A DNA stretch of 64,000 nt from assembly GCF_000820145.1 (NCBI RefSeq), contig NZ_CDBW01000005.1:1-64000 (forward strand), written 5' to 3'. Made by a program: the position numbers and the translations under genes. The notes under the pieces were generated by a model. The model made no database searches. It had not been told where the DNA came from and saw only the letters and a list, made by a program, of their open reading frames with translations. The number at the start of each line of letters is the position of its first letter. Position 1 is the first letter of the stretch. Below are positions 40,832-51,100 of the stretch, piece by piece. The DNA comes from Aeromonas sobria. GTDB taxonomy: Bacteria; Pseudomonadota; Gammaproteobacteria; Enterobacterales; Aeromonadaceae.

Positions 40832-41287
40832 TTACATGTCATCGAATCTGTGTACCCCGTGTACCAATCGGGTCAGACGGGTCTGCTCCAGTCCGGCCAG
40901 ATTGTCGAGTAGCGTGGTGGTGGCCGGTATCGGGCACTCCCGGGCCAGATGGCCCAGCTCACCCACTAACTGCTCTTCCCAGCGGCACACCTGAGTGACG
41001 ATATCCTGGGTCTGGGCCGAGGCCGGCATCTCGAAGCGGGTGATGGCAGGCAGCATATCCTCGCTGAAGCTCTGGTTCAGCCAGGTCTCCCTGACCGCCT
41101 CTCCCAGCTGAGCTACATATTCGTGCAGATGGGCGCTGGCCGCATCCTCGCGACCTTGCAGATAGACCAGCAACATCCGGCTGCGTTCGCTGTCTACCTG
41201 GCTGGCCATTCGCCCGTAACAGAGCCCGAGCTGGTGATGAACCTGCTCAAGATAGTGCAGCAACTCTTTGATCTGTTGGAATCTCAT
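40832..41287 (-). CDS. hypothetical helical protein (ferritin-like?)
   Basis: 151 residues from ATG 41287 (MRFQQIKELLHYLEQVHHQ), preceded by GGAGGGCAGG; the longest frame is 20 codons longer without a better site. No signal peptide. The sequence is almost wholly predicted helical, with regularly spaced His, Glu and Arg (YLEQVHHQLGLCYGR, EDAASAHLHEYV), reminiscent of ferritin-like or hemerythrin-like bundles, but I cannot name a family and do not see a full metal-ligand pattern. Confidence 0.75.
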   Translation of the reverse strand: MRFQQIKELLHYLEQVHHQLGLCYGRMASQVDSERSRMLLVYLQGREDAASAHLHEYVAQLGEAVRETWLNQSFSEDMLPAITRFEMPASAQTQDIVTQVCRWEEQLVGELGHLARECPIPATTTLLDNLAGLEQTRLTRLVHGVHRFDDM

Positions 41288-41640
41288 CGCCCTGCCCTCC
41301 ATGTTTGTCGATATCGTCAGTATAAAAAACAACCGCCAGCAACCCAATCCCTAACCGAGCGCCCCTTGCGCTGCATCAAGGTTGACGACGACAAAAGGGC
41401 AGGCAGGTTATCCGGTCGCGAATAGGGAACGATTTGTGCAGCTATTTGTGCAACTATGGAGGAGCATCAGGATCGACACCTGACGTGAGTGAAATCGGGC
41501 TGACACACTAATAAAACCAGCATTTACCCGCCATAACCCATCTTTAATTCGGCTATATGCCGCGCAGGCGAAACAGGATCTGGATGCGCAACCTATCCAC
41601 CCTGCTCGTTATCCACCAGACAGAAATCCTTATCACTTTT
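41288..41640. other. intergenic region upstream of metN, no gene seen
   Basis: No convincing reading frame. A short direct repeat (ATTTGTGCAGCT / ATTTGTGCAACT near 41433-41456) is visible. The region to the right (41643 onward) holds the metNIQ promoter and MetJ operator. Confidence 0.5.
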
Positions 41641-41642
41641 TT

Positions 41643-41696
41643 AGACGTCTAGACGTAAAAACATGCGTTGACACGGCCATCCAGACATCTTAGCAT
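41643..41696 (+). promoter_or_regulatory. metNIQ promoter with MetJ operator
   Basis: Two adjacent met boxes AGACGTCT (41643-41650) and AGACGTAA (41651-41658), the first perfect, lie just upstream of a promoter with -35 TTGACA (41668-41673), 17-bp spacer and -10 TAGCAT (41691-41696). A further AGACATCT (41683-41690) sits in the spacer, immediately before the -10. This layout predicts repression by MetJ with S-adenosylmethionine. Confidence 0.88.
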
Positions 41697-41792
41697 CATC
41701 CTCCATGATGGCAGAGTAACCCAGTGGAACCTCTGCCCAATTTACCCGCCTGTAGCGCCCTGTGCTGTAAGGCTGTGAGCACGGAATAATCC

Positions 41793-42836
41793 ATGATTAA
41801 GTTGAACGGTCTCAACAAAGTCTACGGTACCGGCAGTGACGCCGTGCACGCCCTGCGTGACGTGAGTCTGCATGTACCCCAAGGCAAAATATTCGGGGTG
41901 ATCGGTGCCTCTGGTGCCGGTAAAAGTACCCTCATTCGCTGTGTCAACCTGTTGGAGCGCCCGACAGAGGGGCATGTCATCGTCGCGGGCCAGGATCTGG
42001 TCGCCCTGAGCGAGCGGGATTTGACCCAGGCCCGCCGCCAGATCGGGATGATTTTCCAGCACTTCAACCTGCTCGCCTCCCGCACCGTATTTGCCAACAT
42101 CGCCTTTCCGCTGGAGTTGGCTGGCTGGAGTAAAGAACAGATAAAAAGCCGGGTCGAAGAGCTGTTGGCACTGGTCGGGCTGGAAGCCCGTGCCCACGCC
42201 TATCCGTCCGAGCTCTCCGGCGGCCAGAAGCAGCGTGTCGCCATCGCCCGGGCGCTGGCACCCGCGCCCAAGGTGCTGCTGTGTGACGAGGCCACCTCGG
42301 CCCTCGACCCGCAGACCACCCGCTCGATCCTGACCCTGCTCAAGGAGATCAACGTCAAGCTGGGGCTCACCATACTGCTGATCACCCACGAAATGGATGT
42401 GGTGAAGGGGATCTGTGACGAAGTGGCCATCATCAGTGACGGCCGCCTGATCGAGCAGGGCGAAGTGGCCTGGTTCTTCAGCAATGCCAAGACCCAGCTG
42501 GCCCGTGACTTCATCCACTCCACCATCCATCTGGAGGTACCGCAAGAGTATCAGGATCGGATGAGTAGCGAGCGGGTGCCCGGCAGCTATCCGCTGGTGA
42601 AGCTCGGCTTTACCGGCAGCACGGTCGATACGCCGCTGATTTCCGAGGCGAGCCGCCGTTTCAACATCGACATCAGTATTTTGAGCGCGGATATCGAGTA
42701 CGCCGGTGGCGTTAAATTCGGTTTTCTGCTGGCAGAGCTGTTCGGGGATGAAGCCCAGTGCGCGGCAACCCAGCAGTTCCTGACTGACAACCATATTCAG
42801 CTGGAGGTAATGGGTTATGTCCGAAGCCATGATTAA
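41793..42836 (+). CDS. metN: D/L-methionine ABC transporter ATP-binding protein MetN
   Basis: 347 residues. ABC ATPase with Walker [10 protein letters not shown], signature [15 protein letters not shown], Walker [13 protein letters not shown] and the H-loop THEMD; a C-terminal NIL regulatory domain (about 265-345) that binds methionine to inhibit transport. Overlaps metI by 20 bp. Confidence 0.97.
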   Translation: MIKLNGLNKVYGTGSDAVHALRDVSLHVPQGKIFGVIGASGAGKSTLIRCVNLLERPTEGHVIVAGQDLVALSERDLTQARRQIGMIFQHFNLLASRTVFANIAFPLELAGWSKEQIKSRVEELLALVGLEARAHAYPSELSGGQKQRVAIARALAPAPKVLLCDEATSALDPQTTRSILTLLKEINVKLGLTILLITHEMDVVKGICDEVAIISDGRLIEQGEVAWFFSNAKTQLARDFIHSTIHLEVPQEYQDRMSSERVPGSYPLVKLGFTGSTVDTPLISEASRRFNIDISILSADIEYAGGVKFGFLLAELFGDEAQCAATQQFLTDNHIQLEVMGYVRSHD

Positions 42837-43470
42837 TCTGCTCATTATCGAGCTGGGCAACACCTTGCTGATGGTCGCAGGCTCCGCCCTGTTTGGCTGC
42901 CTGCTTGGCCTGCCACTCGGCGTGGCGCTGCATGTGACCAAAGGGGGCCAAATCCTGGCCAACCCGCTGCTCAACCGCAGCCTCGGCATGGTGGTCAACG
43001 TGGGCCGCTCGGTGCCCTTTATCATCCTGCTGGTGGCGATCATCCCTCTCACCCGCTTGATTGTCGGCACCAGTATCGGCACTATCGCCGCTATCGTGCC
43101 GCTCACCATTGGCGCAGTGCCCTTTATCGCCCGACTGGTAGAAGGGGCCCTGATGGAGGTGCCGGACGGCCTGCTGGAAGCGGCCAAGGCGATGGGCGCC
43201 AAGCCGTTGCAAATCATCACCAAGGTGCTGCTGCCTGAAGCCCTGCCCGGCATCATCAACAGCGTCACCATCACCCTCGTTACCCTGGTGAACTACTCGG
43301 CCATGGCCGGGGCCATCGGTGGCGGTGGTCTGGGAGATGTGGGTATTCGTTATGGTTATCAGCGTTTTGACCCCACCGTCATGCTGGTGACCGTGGTTAT
43401 CCTGGTAGTACTGGTTCAACTCATCCAGAGCGCAGGTGAGCGCCTGGTTCACAAATATGATCATCGTTAA
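42817..43470 (+). CDS. metI: methionine ABC transporter permease MetI
   Basis: 217 residues with five membrane helices and the permease EAA-loop [21 protein letters not shown]. Starts within metN and is followed 25 bp later by metQ. Confidence 0.97.
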   Translation: MSEAMINLLIIELGNTLLMVAGSALFGCLLGLPLGVALHVTKGGQILANPLLNRSLGMVVNVGRSVPFIILLVAIIPLTRLIVGTSIGTIAAIVPLTIGAVPFIARLVEGALMEVPDGLLEAAKAMGAKPLQIITKVLLPEALPGIINSVTITLVTLVNYSAMAGAIGGGGLGDVGIRYGYQRFDPTVMLVTVVILVVLVQLIQSAGERLVHKYDHR

Positions 43471-43495
43471 TCGTCGATTTCTGACAGGAGGTTTT

Positions 43496-44296
43496 ATGAA
43501 ATTTGGCATCAAATCTGTTGCGGCAGCGTTGCTGGCTGGCTTGGTTCTGACCGGTTGCGGTCAAAAAGAAGAGAGCAAGGTTCTGAAAGTGGGCGCCATT
43601 GCGGGCCCCGAGACCGAGCTGGTTGAAATGGCTGCCAAGGTAGCAAAAGAGAAATACGGTCTGACCGTCGAGATCGTCAACTTCTCCGACTACGTCACCC
43701 CGAACGTGGCACTGAACGATGGCAGCATCGATGTCAACGCCTTCCAGCACAAACCTTATCTGGATGCGCAAGTACGTGATCGTGACTTCAAGCTGATACC
43801 GGTCGGCAACACCTTCGTCTACCCGATTGCCGGTTACTCCAAGAAGCTCAAGTCACTGAGCGAGCTGAAGGATGGCGCCCAGATCGCAGTACCGAACGAT
43901 CCGACCAATCTGGGTCGCTCGCTGATCCTGCTGGCCAAACAGGGTCTGATCACCCTGAAGGATGGCGCCGGTCTGGAAGCGACTGTGCTGGATATCGCCA
44001 GCAACCCGCGCAACTTCAAGATTGTCGAGCTGGAAGCAGCCCAGCTGCCCCGTTCACTGGAAGATGTGGATCTCTCCATCATCAACAACACCTTTGCCGG
44101 TCAGATTGGTCTGACCCCCACCGAAAACGGCCTGTTTGTTGAAGATAAAGAGTCCCCCTACGTCAACCTGATCGTGGCACGCGACAACAACAAGGATGAC
44201 GAGAAGGTTAAGCAGTTCGTTCAGGCCTATCAGACCGACGAGGTCTACAAAAAGGGCGTCGAGTTGTTCAAAGGCGGCCTGGTGAAAGGTTGGTAA
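43496..44296 (+). CDS. metQ: methionine-binding lipoprotein MetQ
   Basis: 266 residues from ATG 43496, behind a perfect AGGAGG. Lipoprotein signal with lipobox LTGC (Cys21), then a NlpA-family periplasmic binding protein (GAIAGPETELVEMAA, NDGSIDVNAFQHKPYLD). Captures methionine for MetNI. A longer upstream frame is not used. Confidence 0.97.
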   Translation: MKFGIKSVAAALLAGLVLTGCGQKEESKVLKVGAIAGPETELVEMAAKVAKEKYGLTVEIVNFSDYVTPNVALNDGSIDVNAFQHKPYLDAQVRDRDFKLIPVGNTFVYPIAGYSKKLKSLSELKDGAQIAVPNDPTNLGRSLILLAKQGLITLKDGAGLEATVLDIASNPRNFKIVELEAAQLPRSLEDVDLSIINNTFAGQIGLTPTENGLFVEDKESPYVNLIVARDNNKDDEKVKQFVQAYQTDEVYKKGVELFKGGLVKGW

Positions 44297-44310
44297 TTGC
44301 TCACTTGGCA

Positions 44311-44341
44311 AAAAAGGCCACGCAATGCGTGGCCTTTTTTA
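44311..44341 (+). terminator. Rho-independent terminator after metQ
   Basis: AAAAAGGCCACGC-AAT-GCGTGGCCTTTTTTATT, 14 bp after the metQ stop. Confidence 0.92.
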
Positions 44342-44392
44342 TTGACGCCGTTATCATATCGTTGAGCACGGCAACACGAACAGACTCATCAC

Positions 44393-44893
44393 ATGAAAAA
44401 ATGGTATCTGGCCTACTGCAAGCCAAAAGAAGAGGCCCGCGCCCGCGCCCACCTCGATGCCCAGGGCATCGAATCCTATTACCCTATGGTAGAGATTGAA
44501 AAGCTGCGCCGGGGCAAGCGAGTACCTGTACGGGAACCCATGTTTCCCAACTATCTGTTTATCTTTGTCGATCTAAACGAAGTCACCCCGATCACCCTGA
44601 AATCGACCCGCGGTATCAGCCGGATCATCCACTTTGGCAGTGAATGGACCCCGATCAACAGCAAGCTGGTCTATCAGCTGATGAGTCGTGATGACAGCGA
44701 CGAGGCAAGAGCATGCTACGCCAACCTGCCCATCACTGGTGACAAGGTATTGATTGAAGAGGGGCCGCTGGCTGGCTTCGAAGCCATCTATATGGAACCG
44801 GATGGGGAAAAACGGGCGATTTTGCTGGTCACCCTGCTCAACCGGGAGACCACCAGCAGCTTCGATAACCACGCCTTCAGACGGCTCGATTAA
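44393..44893 (+). CDS. rfaH: transcription/translation antiterminator RfaH
   Basis: 166 residues (E. coli 162). NusG-like N-terminal domain (KKWYLAYCKPKEEARA, YYPMVEIEKLRRGKR, EPMFPNYLFI) and a C-terminal KOW domain that refolds between alpha and beta states. In relatives it acts on operons carrying an ops element (LPS core, capsule, haemolysin); no ops-bearing operon is seen in this window. The N-terminal residues differ clearly from housekeeping NusG. Confidence 0.93.
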   Translation: MKKWYLAYCKPKEEARARAHLDAQGIESYYPMVEIEKLRRGKRVPVREPMFPNYLFIFVDLNEVTPITLKSTRGISRIIHFGSEWTPINSKLVYQLMSRDDSDEARACYANLPITGDKVLIEEGPLAGFEAIYMEPDGEKRAILLVTLLNRETTSSFDNHAFRRLD

Positions 44894-44896
44894 GGT

Positions 44897-44922
44897 AAAT
44901 GGCGGGATCCTCCCGCCATTTC
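44897..44922. terminator. hairpin between rfaH and the chemoreceptor gene
   Basis: AAATGGCGGGA-TCC-TCCCGCCATTT starts 3 bp after the rfaH stop and reaches the stop codon of the convergent chemoreceptor gene. The T tract is short, so termination strength is uncertain. Confidence 0.7.
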
Positions 44923-46897
44923 ATGCGTGAAGATCGAAGCGGGCGATCACTGCCGTCAGCTTGCCGGTATCCCCAGCCAGTCTGGCAACTATCTCCTCCC
45001 CCTGCTGACTGCGTTGGCAGGATTGACGGCTGAGCCCGGCGATATGGTCCACGGTGCCAGCCACCTCCGCGGCAACCCGGGATTGTTGCTCGCTAGCCAC
45101 AGTGATCGCCTCCAGCTGACCCGATAGCGACTGCACCAGCTGGTGCATGGCGCTCAGGGTGTCGGTCACCAGTCCCACCGCATCTCGCCCCTGTTCAACC
45201 AATCGAGTACCCCCACTCACCGTGATCACCGTCTGGCGAGTCTGCTGGGAGATGGCCGCAATGGTCTGGCTGATCTCGGCGGTCGATTGATGGGTACGGG
45301 TCGCCAGCTGGCGCACCTCATCGGCCACCACCGCAAAACCGCGCCCCTGCTCACCGGCTCGCGCCGCCTCGATCGCCGCATTGAGTGCCAGCAGATTGGT
45401 CTGCTCGGCAATGGTGGCGATAACTTCGGTGATCTGTCCCACCTGCTCACTTTGCTGCTCAAGCAACCCCATGGCTTCGTTGGCCTGCCCAATCATGGCG
45501 GCAATCTGCTGCATGGTGTCGGTCATCCGCTCCAGGATGATCTGCCCTTGCCGGGTCTGCTGCTGCACCTGATGAGCGCTATCAGCCGCGCTGGCAATGT
45601 TATCCACCACATCACGGGCACGCATCGACATCTGATCGATGGCAACCGCCACCGCATCGACCTGCTGATCTTGTGCCGTCAAGTCACTCACGATGGCACC
45701 TGTGGTGCAGCCCACATCGTGGCACGCGGTCTCAACCTGTCCCACGGCTCCTTGCAGTTCCCCTACCAGATGACGCAACTGGGCAGACATCCGATTAATG
45801 GATCCGGTCAACACCCCCAGCTCATCCTGCCCCGTGATTGGCAGGGGCTCGGCCGCCAGCCGGCCATCCGCGACCTGGCCCGCCCGGGTCACCAGACTGG
45901 CGATGTCACGGGTCAGACGATGGCTAAAGAGCCAGGCGACCACCATGCCAAGCACGATGGCACTGCCGCTTGCCAGCAGCAGGGTTTGACTGATGGTTTG
46001 CCCGGCTTGGGTCATCTGGCGCGAAATCGCCTCTACTTCGGCCCCGGTTTTGGTAATTTGTTGTACCAGCTGCTCACTGAGACGGGACTGCATCGGCTCG
46101 ATGTCGGTTGCCATCAGAAAATTAGCCTGATCCCAATCCGGCGCCTGCCGCTTGCTGATCACCTGATCCACCAGCTCTGAGAAAGGTGTCGCCATCTCTT
46201 CAAATAGCTGCCAGAGGCTACGCTGGGTCTCGGTAAAGAGCGCGGCTTGTTGTTTCACCTCCGCTACCCGCTGCAGGTGAAACTGGTAGTAATCCTGATA
46301 TTTACTGCGGTATTCGGGATCGCCGGAGATAAGAAAGTCCCGCAAAGCGGATAGCGCATTGGCGAGGCTGTTGTAGGCATCCCCCACCTGCTTGAGCAAC
46401 ATGCGACGATCGCCCGTGAGCTGATCCTGCGGGGTAGCGACCTCCTCATTGGCAAAAGATTGCAATTGATCGAGCGCAGCCTCCGCCAGCGGCCCCGCCT
46501 CTTGCAGCATCAAGGTGTGGGCAGGCAGGTTCTCTTCACTCTGGGCTATGGTCCAGACCTGCTCCTGATGGCGCTTGAAGGTATCGAGGGACTGAGTGAG
46601 CGCCGGGCTGAACGCCTGATGGGCAATAGCTTGCCAGGCCGCCCCCCACTCCTGCTTGAGCCGGGAGGCCTGGGCAGGGTCTTTACCGAGGATCAGATAG
46701 CCCCGCAGGGCAGAAACAGTGGCAACCAGCGCCTTCTGGCTCGCCTCATCCCGCTGCAGGGCAGGCAACGCCTGCTCCAGCAGGGTGTGCTGGGCCTGAT
46801 TGATCTGGGTCAGCCGGTAATAGACCAGCGTGGAGGAGAGCAGGATCAGCAGGTTGATAAAACCGAAACTGAGCAGTAGCTTGCTTGATATTTTCAT
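44921..46897 (-). CDS. methyl-accepting chemotaxis protein
   Basis: 658 residues from ATG 46897 ([13 protein letters not shown]), with AAGGA 5 bp upstream; an ATG two codons earlier sits on top of the Shine-Dalgarno. TM1 (about 8-28), a helical periplasmic sensor of about 270 residues rich in Gln/Leu heptads (four-helix bundle type), TM2 (about 305-328), HAMP, then the MCP signalling domain with hairpin tip [20 protein letters not shown] and [14 protein letters not shown]. Ligand unknown. It ends without a CheR-binding pentapeptide. Lies 39 bp downstream of the REC-EAL gene on the same strand. Confidence 0.94.
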   Translation of the reverse strand: MKISSKLLLSFGFINLLILLSSTLVYYRLTQINQAQHTLLEQALPALQRDEASQKALVATVSALRGYLILGKDPAQASRLKQEWGAAWQAIAHQAFSPALTQSLDTFKRHQEQVWTIAQSEENLPAHTLMLQEAGPLAEAALDQLQSFANEEVATPQDQLTGDRRMLLKQVGDAYNSLANALSALRDFLISGDPEYRSKYQDYYQFHLQRVAEVKQQAALFTETQRSLWQLFEEMATPFSELVDQVISKRQAPDWDQANFLMATDIEPMQSRLSEQLVQQITKTGAEVEAISRQMTQAGQTISQTLLLASGSAIVLGMVVAWLFSHRLTRDIASLVTRAGQVADGRLAAEPLPITGQDELGVLTGSINRMSAQLRHLVGELQGAVGQVETACHDVGCTTGAIVSDLTAQDQQVDAVAVAIDQMSMRARDVVDNIASAADSAHQVQQQTRQGQIILERMTDTMQQIAAMIGQANEAMGLLEQQSEQVGQITEVIATIAEQTNLLALNAAIEAARAGEQGRGFAVVADEVRQLATRTHQSTAEISQTIAAISQQTRQTVITVSGGTRLVEQGRDAVGLVTDTLSAMHQLVQSLSGQLEAITVASEQQSRVAAEVAGTVDHIAGLSRQSCQRSQQGEEIVARLAGDTGKLTAVIARFDLHA

Positions 46898-46936
46898 GAA
46901 CATCCTTGTTCAAACGTGGCGCTCAGGCCAAAAAAA

Positions 46937-48148
46937 TCAGATAGATAGCAGTGTAGGCAATCTATCTTGCCAAGTCCGGTGCCAATGCTGCAATTCACTG
47001 CGCGGCATCGGCTTTGCGGAGAAAAATCCCTGACAAAGATCACAGCCGAGCTTGGCCAACAGCTGCCAGGTCACCTCGTCTTCCACTCCTTCTGCCACCG
47101 ATTTGAGTCCCAATTTGCGGGCCAGTTCAATACTGGACTCGATAATGGCCAAATGAGCCGGATCGGCATAGCAGCGATGGACGAACGAGCGATCCAGCTT
47201 CAACTCGGTAAAGGGCAGCGTGGCCAGTTGTTGCATCGAGGAGTAGCCGGTGCCGAAGTCATCGATGGAGAGGCCAAAACCGTGCATCCGCAGCCGGGTC
47301 AACACCTCCAGCATGGCACCAATATCTCGAATAAAGGCACTCTCGGTCACCTCCAGGGTGATCAGTTCAGGATCAACACTCCAGCGCTGACATTGCTCAA
47401 CCAGGGTCTGGCACACGCCGCCCTCATGGAGCGAACTGACACACAGATTCATCGACAGATTTATCGATAACCCGGTTTTCCCCCAAAAATGGGCATCACT
47501 CAGCGACTTGCTGATGATAATGTCGGTCAGAGAGTCGATCAGGCCGTGCTCCTCTGCCATCGGAATAAAGAGTCCAGGGGAGATCAGCCCGAACTCCGGA
47601 TGCTGCCAGCGTGCCAACGCCTCCATCCCCACCCACTGACCGGTAGCAAAACTGACCTTGGGCTGATACCAGGGCACAATCTGGTCACGATCAAGGGCCA
47701 GCTTCAAATCATCGACATCCAGACGGTAGGCTTCTTCTCTGCGAGCAAGAGGTAGCGCGGGAGACCAGGTATCGATCAACTGCTTGAGCTGCGCCGGCTG
47801 GCAGGGCTTTTCAATTCGGCCCAGCACCTGCAAGCCATAGGCAGAGCCCATTCTCAACACCGCATCAACCACATCCCCCCCCAGCGCACTGGAGAGAATA
47901 ATGCCGCCACGAAAGCCCGCCAGCGAGAGGCGACGGAGCAAACCCATGCCATCCATACCGGGCATTCGCAAGTCACAAAACAGGATATCGATATTGTGCA
48001 GCTGACACAGCTCCAGCGCCTCCAGGCCATCTTTGGCTTCCAGCAACTGGTGATAGCCCAGCCCGCGGACCTGGTGCAGCAGGGTCTTGCGCTGAAAAGC
48101 GTGATCCTCGACCACCATGATGACCGGGTTGTATTCTGTTTTATGCAT
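46937..48148 (-). CDS. response regulator with EAL phosphodiesterase domain (RocR/VieA-like)
   Basis: 403 residues. N-terminal REC domain (VMVVEDHAFQRK; phospho-acceptor Asp in DILFCDLRMPGMDG) to about 125, then an EAL domain to the end. Catalytic set is intact: GMEALARW, the N of INLSMNLC, EVTES, DDFGTGYSS, KLDRSFV and EGVED, so it should hydrolyse c-di-GMP to pGpG. It stops after EAL: there is no C-terminal HTH as in V. cholerae VieA, so it resembles P. aeruginosa RocR. Its start overlaps the hybrid kinase end by 8 bp, implying they form one signalling pair. Confidence 0.92.
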   Translation of the reverse strand: MHKTEYNPVIMVVEDHAFQRKTLLHQVRGLGYHQLLEAKDGLEALELCQLHNIDILFCDLRMPGMDGMGLLRRLSLAGFRGGIILSSALGGDVVDAVLRMGSAYGLQVLGRIEKPCQPAQLKQLIDTWSPALPLARREEAYRLDVDDLKLALDRDQIVPWYQPKVSFATGQWVGMEALARWQHPEFGLISPGLFIPMAEEHGLIDSLTDIIISKSLSDAHFWGKTGLSINLSMNLCVSSLHEGGVCQTLVEQCQRWSVDPELITLEVTESAFIRDIGAMLEVLTRLRMHGFGLSIDDFGTGYSSMQQLATLPFTELKLDRSFVHRCYADPAHLAIIESSIELARKLGLKSVAEGVEDEVTWQLLAKLGCDLCQGFFSAKPMPRSELQHWHRTWQDRLPTLLSI

Positions 48149-51100
48149 CTAGCCATAACCTCGTTTTATGGGTTACCTGAGTCAGCAACTCATCAACACG
48201 CTGAGCCCATCCCTCCAGCGCGCCCCATTGCTCTAATCGTGCTGCCGATTCAAGGCGTTCGGCCTGCTCAGCCAGCTCGTCTTCACCCACGATACGGGCC
48301 GCGCCCTTGATACGATGGGCGACCTCCAGCAGGGCGTCTGCATCACGGGTAGCCAGCGCCGCCGACATTTCTACGCCATCTTGCTGGTTAGAGGCCAGAT
48401 ACTCACCCGCCATGGCTCGGCCAGTTGCCTCGTCACTAAACAGGGCTATCCAGCGCTCGGCCAACTCGCTGTCAGCACGCTCTGGCACCAGCTGGGGCTC
48501 AGCCAACTGCGAGGCGGGCAGCCACTGCAGCAAGATCTGGCGTAATGCCTCCAGCAAATAGGGTTTGAGCAGCATGCCATTCATCCCCGCAGCCACCATC
48601 CGGGCCGATGCTTCCTTCGAGGTATCAGCAGTAACGCCGATGATGGGCGCCCGTTCACCTTGAGCTCGTAGCTGCTGGGTCAAGGTAAAACCATCCATCA
48701 CCGGCATGTGACAGTCGGTCAATAACAATGAAAAACGCTGCTCTTGCCACGCTTTCAGTGCTTTTTCACCATCTTCTACTACCTCGCAATCGACTCCCAG
48801 CAGGGTCAACTGGCGCACCAACAAGGCACGATTAACCGGGTGGTCATCCGCCACCAGCACCCGACCACTCAATTTTTGCTCGCTTTCTACCATGATGGTA
48901 TGCACTGATCCGCCAAGTAATTCGCGGCAGCTTTCGAGCAATAAATCCGGATAGAGTGGTGACTGGCCAAGCCGCCACCAGCGCTCGGGTCCCAGCCGTG
49001 AGCGCAGCACTTCGCGGGAAGAGAAGATGATCCCCTTGAGGTCGGGCTTTTGTATCCGCGCTAACCAGTCACTGCCCAAGGCACGCTCCAGCTGATCTTC
49101 ATCGGCCAGTAACAACCCGCTGATGCCACTGCCAAGGCGCTCGGCATCGACAGGCTGCAAGGTGGCACCGAAGCGCTGCATCATTGCGTGTAACTGTGGA
49201 TCATCGCCGAAGTACCACCATTCACTGTCCGCCAGCACGGGGGTATCCCATCTCGGATTGGTGATCGGTATCGTGAAACAGAAACTGGCCCCCTCACCGG
49301 CACGGCTCTTGAGGGTCAAGCTGCCACCCATCTTGCGGATCAACTGATCGCAGATAGCCAACCCAAGCCCGGTGCCGCCGAAGCGGCGATTGATATCCGA
49401 CTCCAGTTGTTCGAATGGGGTAAATAGCAGCGCCTGCTTCTCCTCCGCGATCCCGATCCCGGAATCTGTCACCGTCACCACCAACTGCTGGTTGTGATAG
49501 TGCACATTGATGGCAATGACCCCACGCTCGGTAAATTTGACCGCATTGTTCAGCAAGTTGGAAACCACTTGGGCAACCCGGACGGCATCGATATCTGCCC
49601 GATCAGGGACATGCCCCGCCCAGCAGAGATCAACATGCAACCCCTTACCATGGGCCTGGGTAGCATGTCCGCGGATCGCATCGCATATCACCGACTGAAG
49701 GTGGCTCATATGGTTATCTATATGGAGCTGACCAGCCTCGATTTTGGAAAAATCGAGGATATCGTTCACCAGATAGAGCAGGTTATTGGTCGAAGTGACC
49801 ACATTGCGCAGCAGGTAACGTTGATCATCATCCACGTTGCTCATCCGCAGCAGCTCCAGCATGCCGTGCATCCCGGAGATGGGGGTGCGCAACTCATGGC
49901 TCATAGTGGCCAGAAACCGGCTACGGGCTCGCATGGCCTGCTCGGCATTGGCACGCGCCTCACGCAGCGCCTTTTCTTGCAGCTTGAGCGCTGTGATGTC
50001 CTGCACCATGCCATTAAGCAGCAGGCTATCTTCCCCCTGCTCAACAAAGGTGCCACGCACCTGCAGATAACGCTCCCCGCCATGGTGGGGCACCTTGACC
50101 TCCCAATCGATCGGGGTCAGGGTCAGGGCATTGTCGGCAACCCTGCAGGTAAACTCCTGCAGCACCTCTTCACTGACACCAAATCCTTTCCATTCGGACC
50201 TGGCCGACATCAGCGCCCGCGAGGGCACTCCCAGCGTCTCCCCCGCTCCTTGCGAAACATAGAGAAAACGCCCCTGTTCCGATCGATGCCATTGGTACTG
50301 ATAGACCACCCCCGGCATGCTGTCGGTCATGTCTCGCAGCATGGCCTCCACTTCACGGACCTTGTTTTCTGCCGCTTTCAGGGCACTCACATCGGTCAGC
50401 ACGGTCAATACACCATGCATCTCACCATCCGAGCCCAGATAGGGCAACTTGACGTAGACCACATGAAACTGGGAACCATCTATCCGTCTTGAATAGCCAG
50501 GCCCCTCCACCACGTCCCCGGTGGCCCAGACTGTCTGTTCTTCCCGTAGCATTAACTCCCGCTCATCAGGGGGCATATAGCTCCAGCCATCCCCGCCAGA
50601 CTCGGCCCCGATGAAAGCCTCTCGATATGCCTTGTTGCAGAGAGTCAGGTTCTGCTGACGATCCCGCAGGGCCACCATGCTCGGCAAGGAGTCGAGCAGC
50701 GTCTGAACAAAAGCCAGCTGCTCATTGAGCTGTTTTTGTGCCTCTTTTCGCTGGTCATTTTGCCGCTGTAGCGTTTGGTTCCAGTGCCAGAAGATGGTAA
50801 AGAACACCAGCGCACCGCCAGCACACACCAGAAACCACAGCACCACAGTGCGAGTCTCCAGACCGGTCTGCAGTCGCATCGTCAACCAGCGGGATTCAAG
50901 CTTGTCAATCTCATGCTGGGGGATGGCATAGAGTATCTTGGTCAGGATCTGCTGCAGCATAAGGTCAGCAGGGGATACCCCCATGGCGCCGGGGAGGCGC
51001 AAATTTTGCCCGGAGTAGACCACCCGATAGCGATCTTCAAAGCCACGCCCCAAGGTGGTCGGCAAGGTGGTCATGGTGAGCAGAATATAATCGGCCCTTC

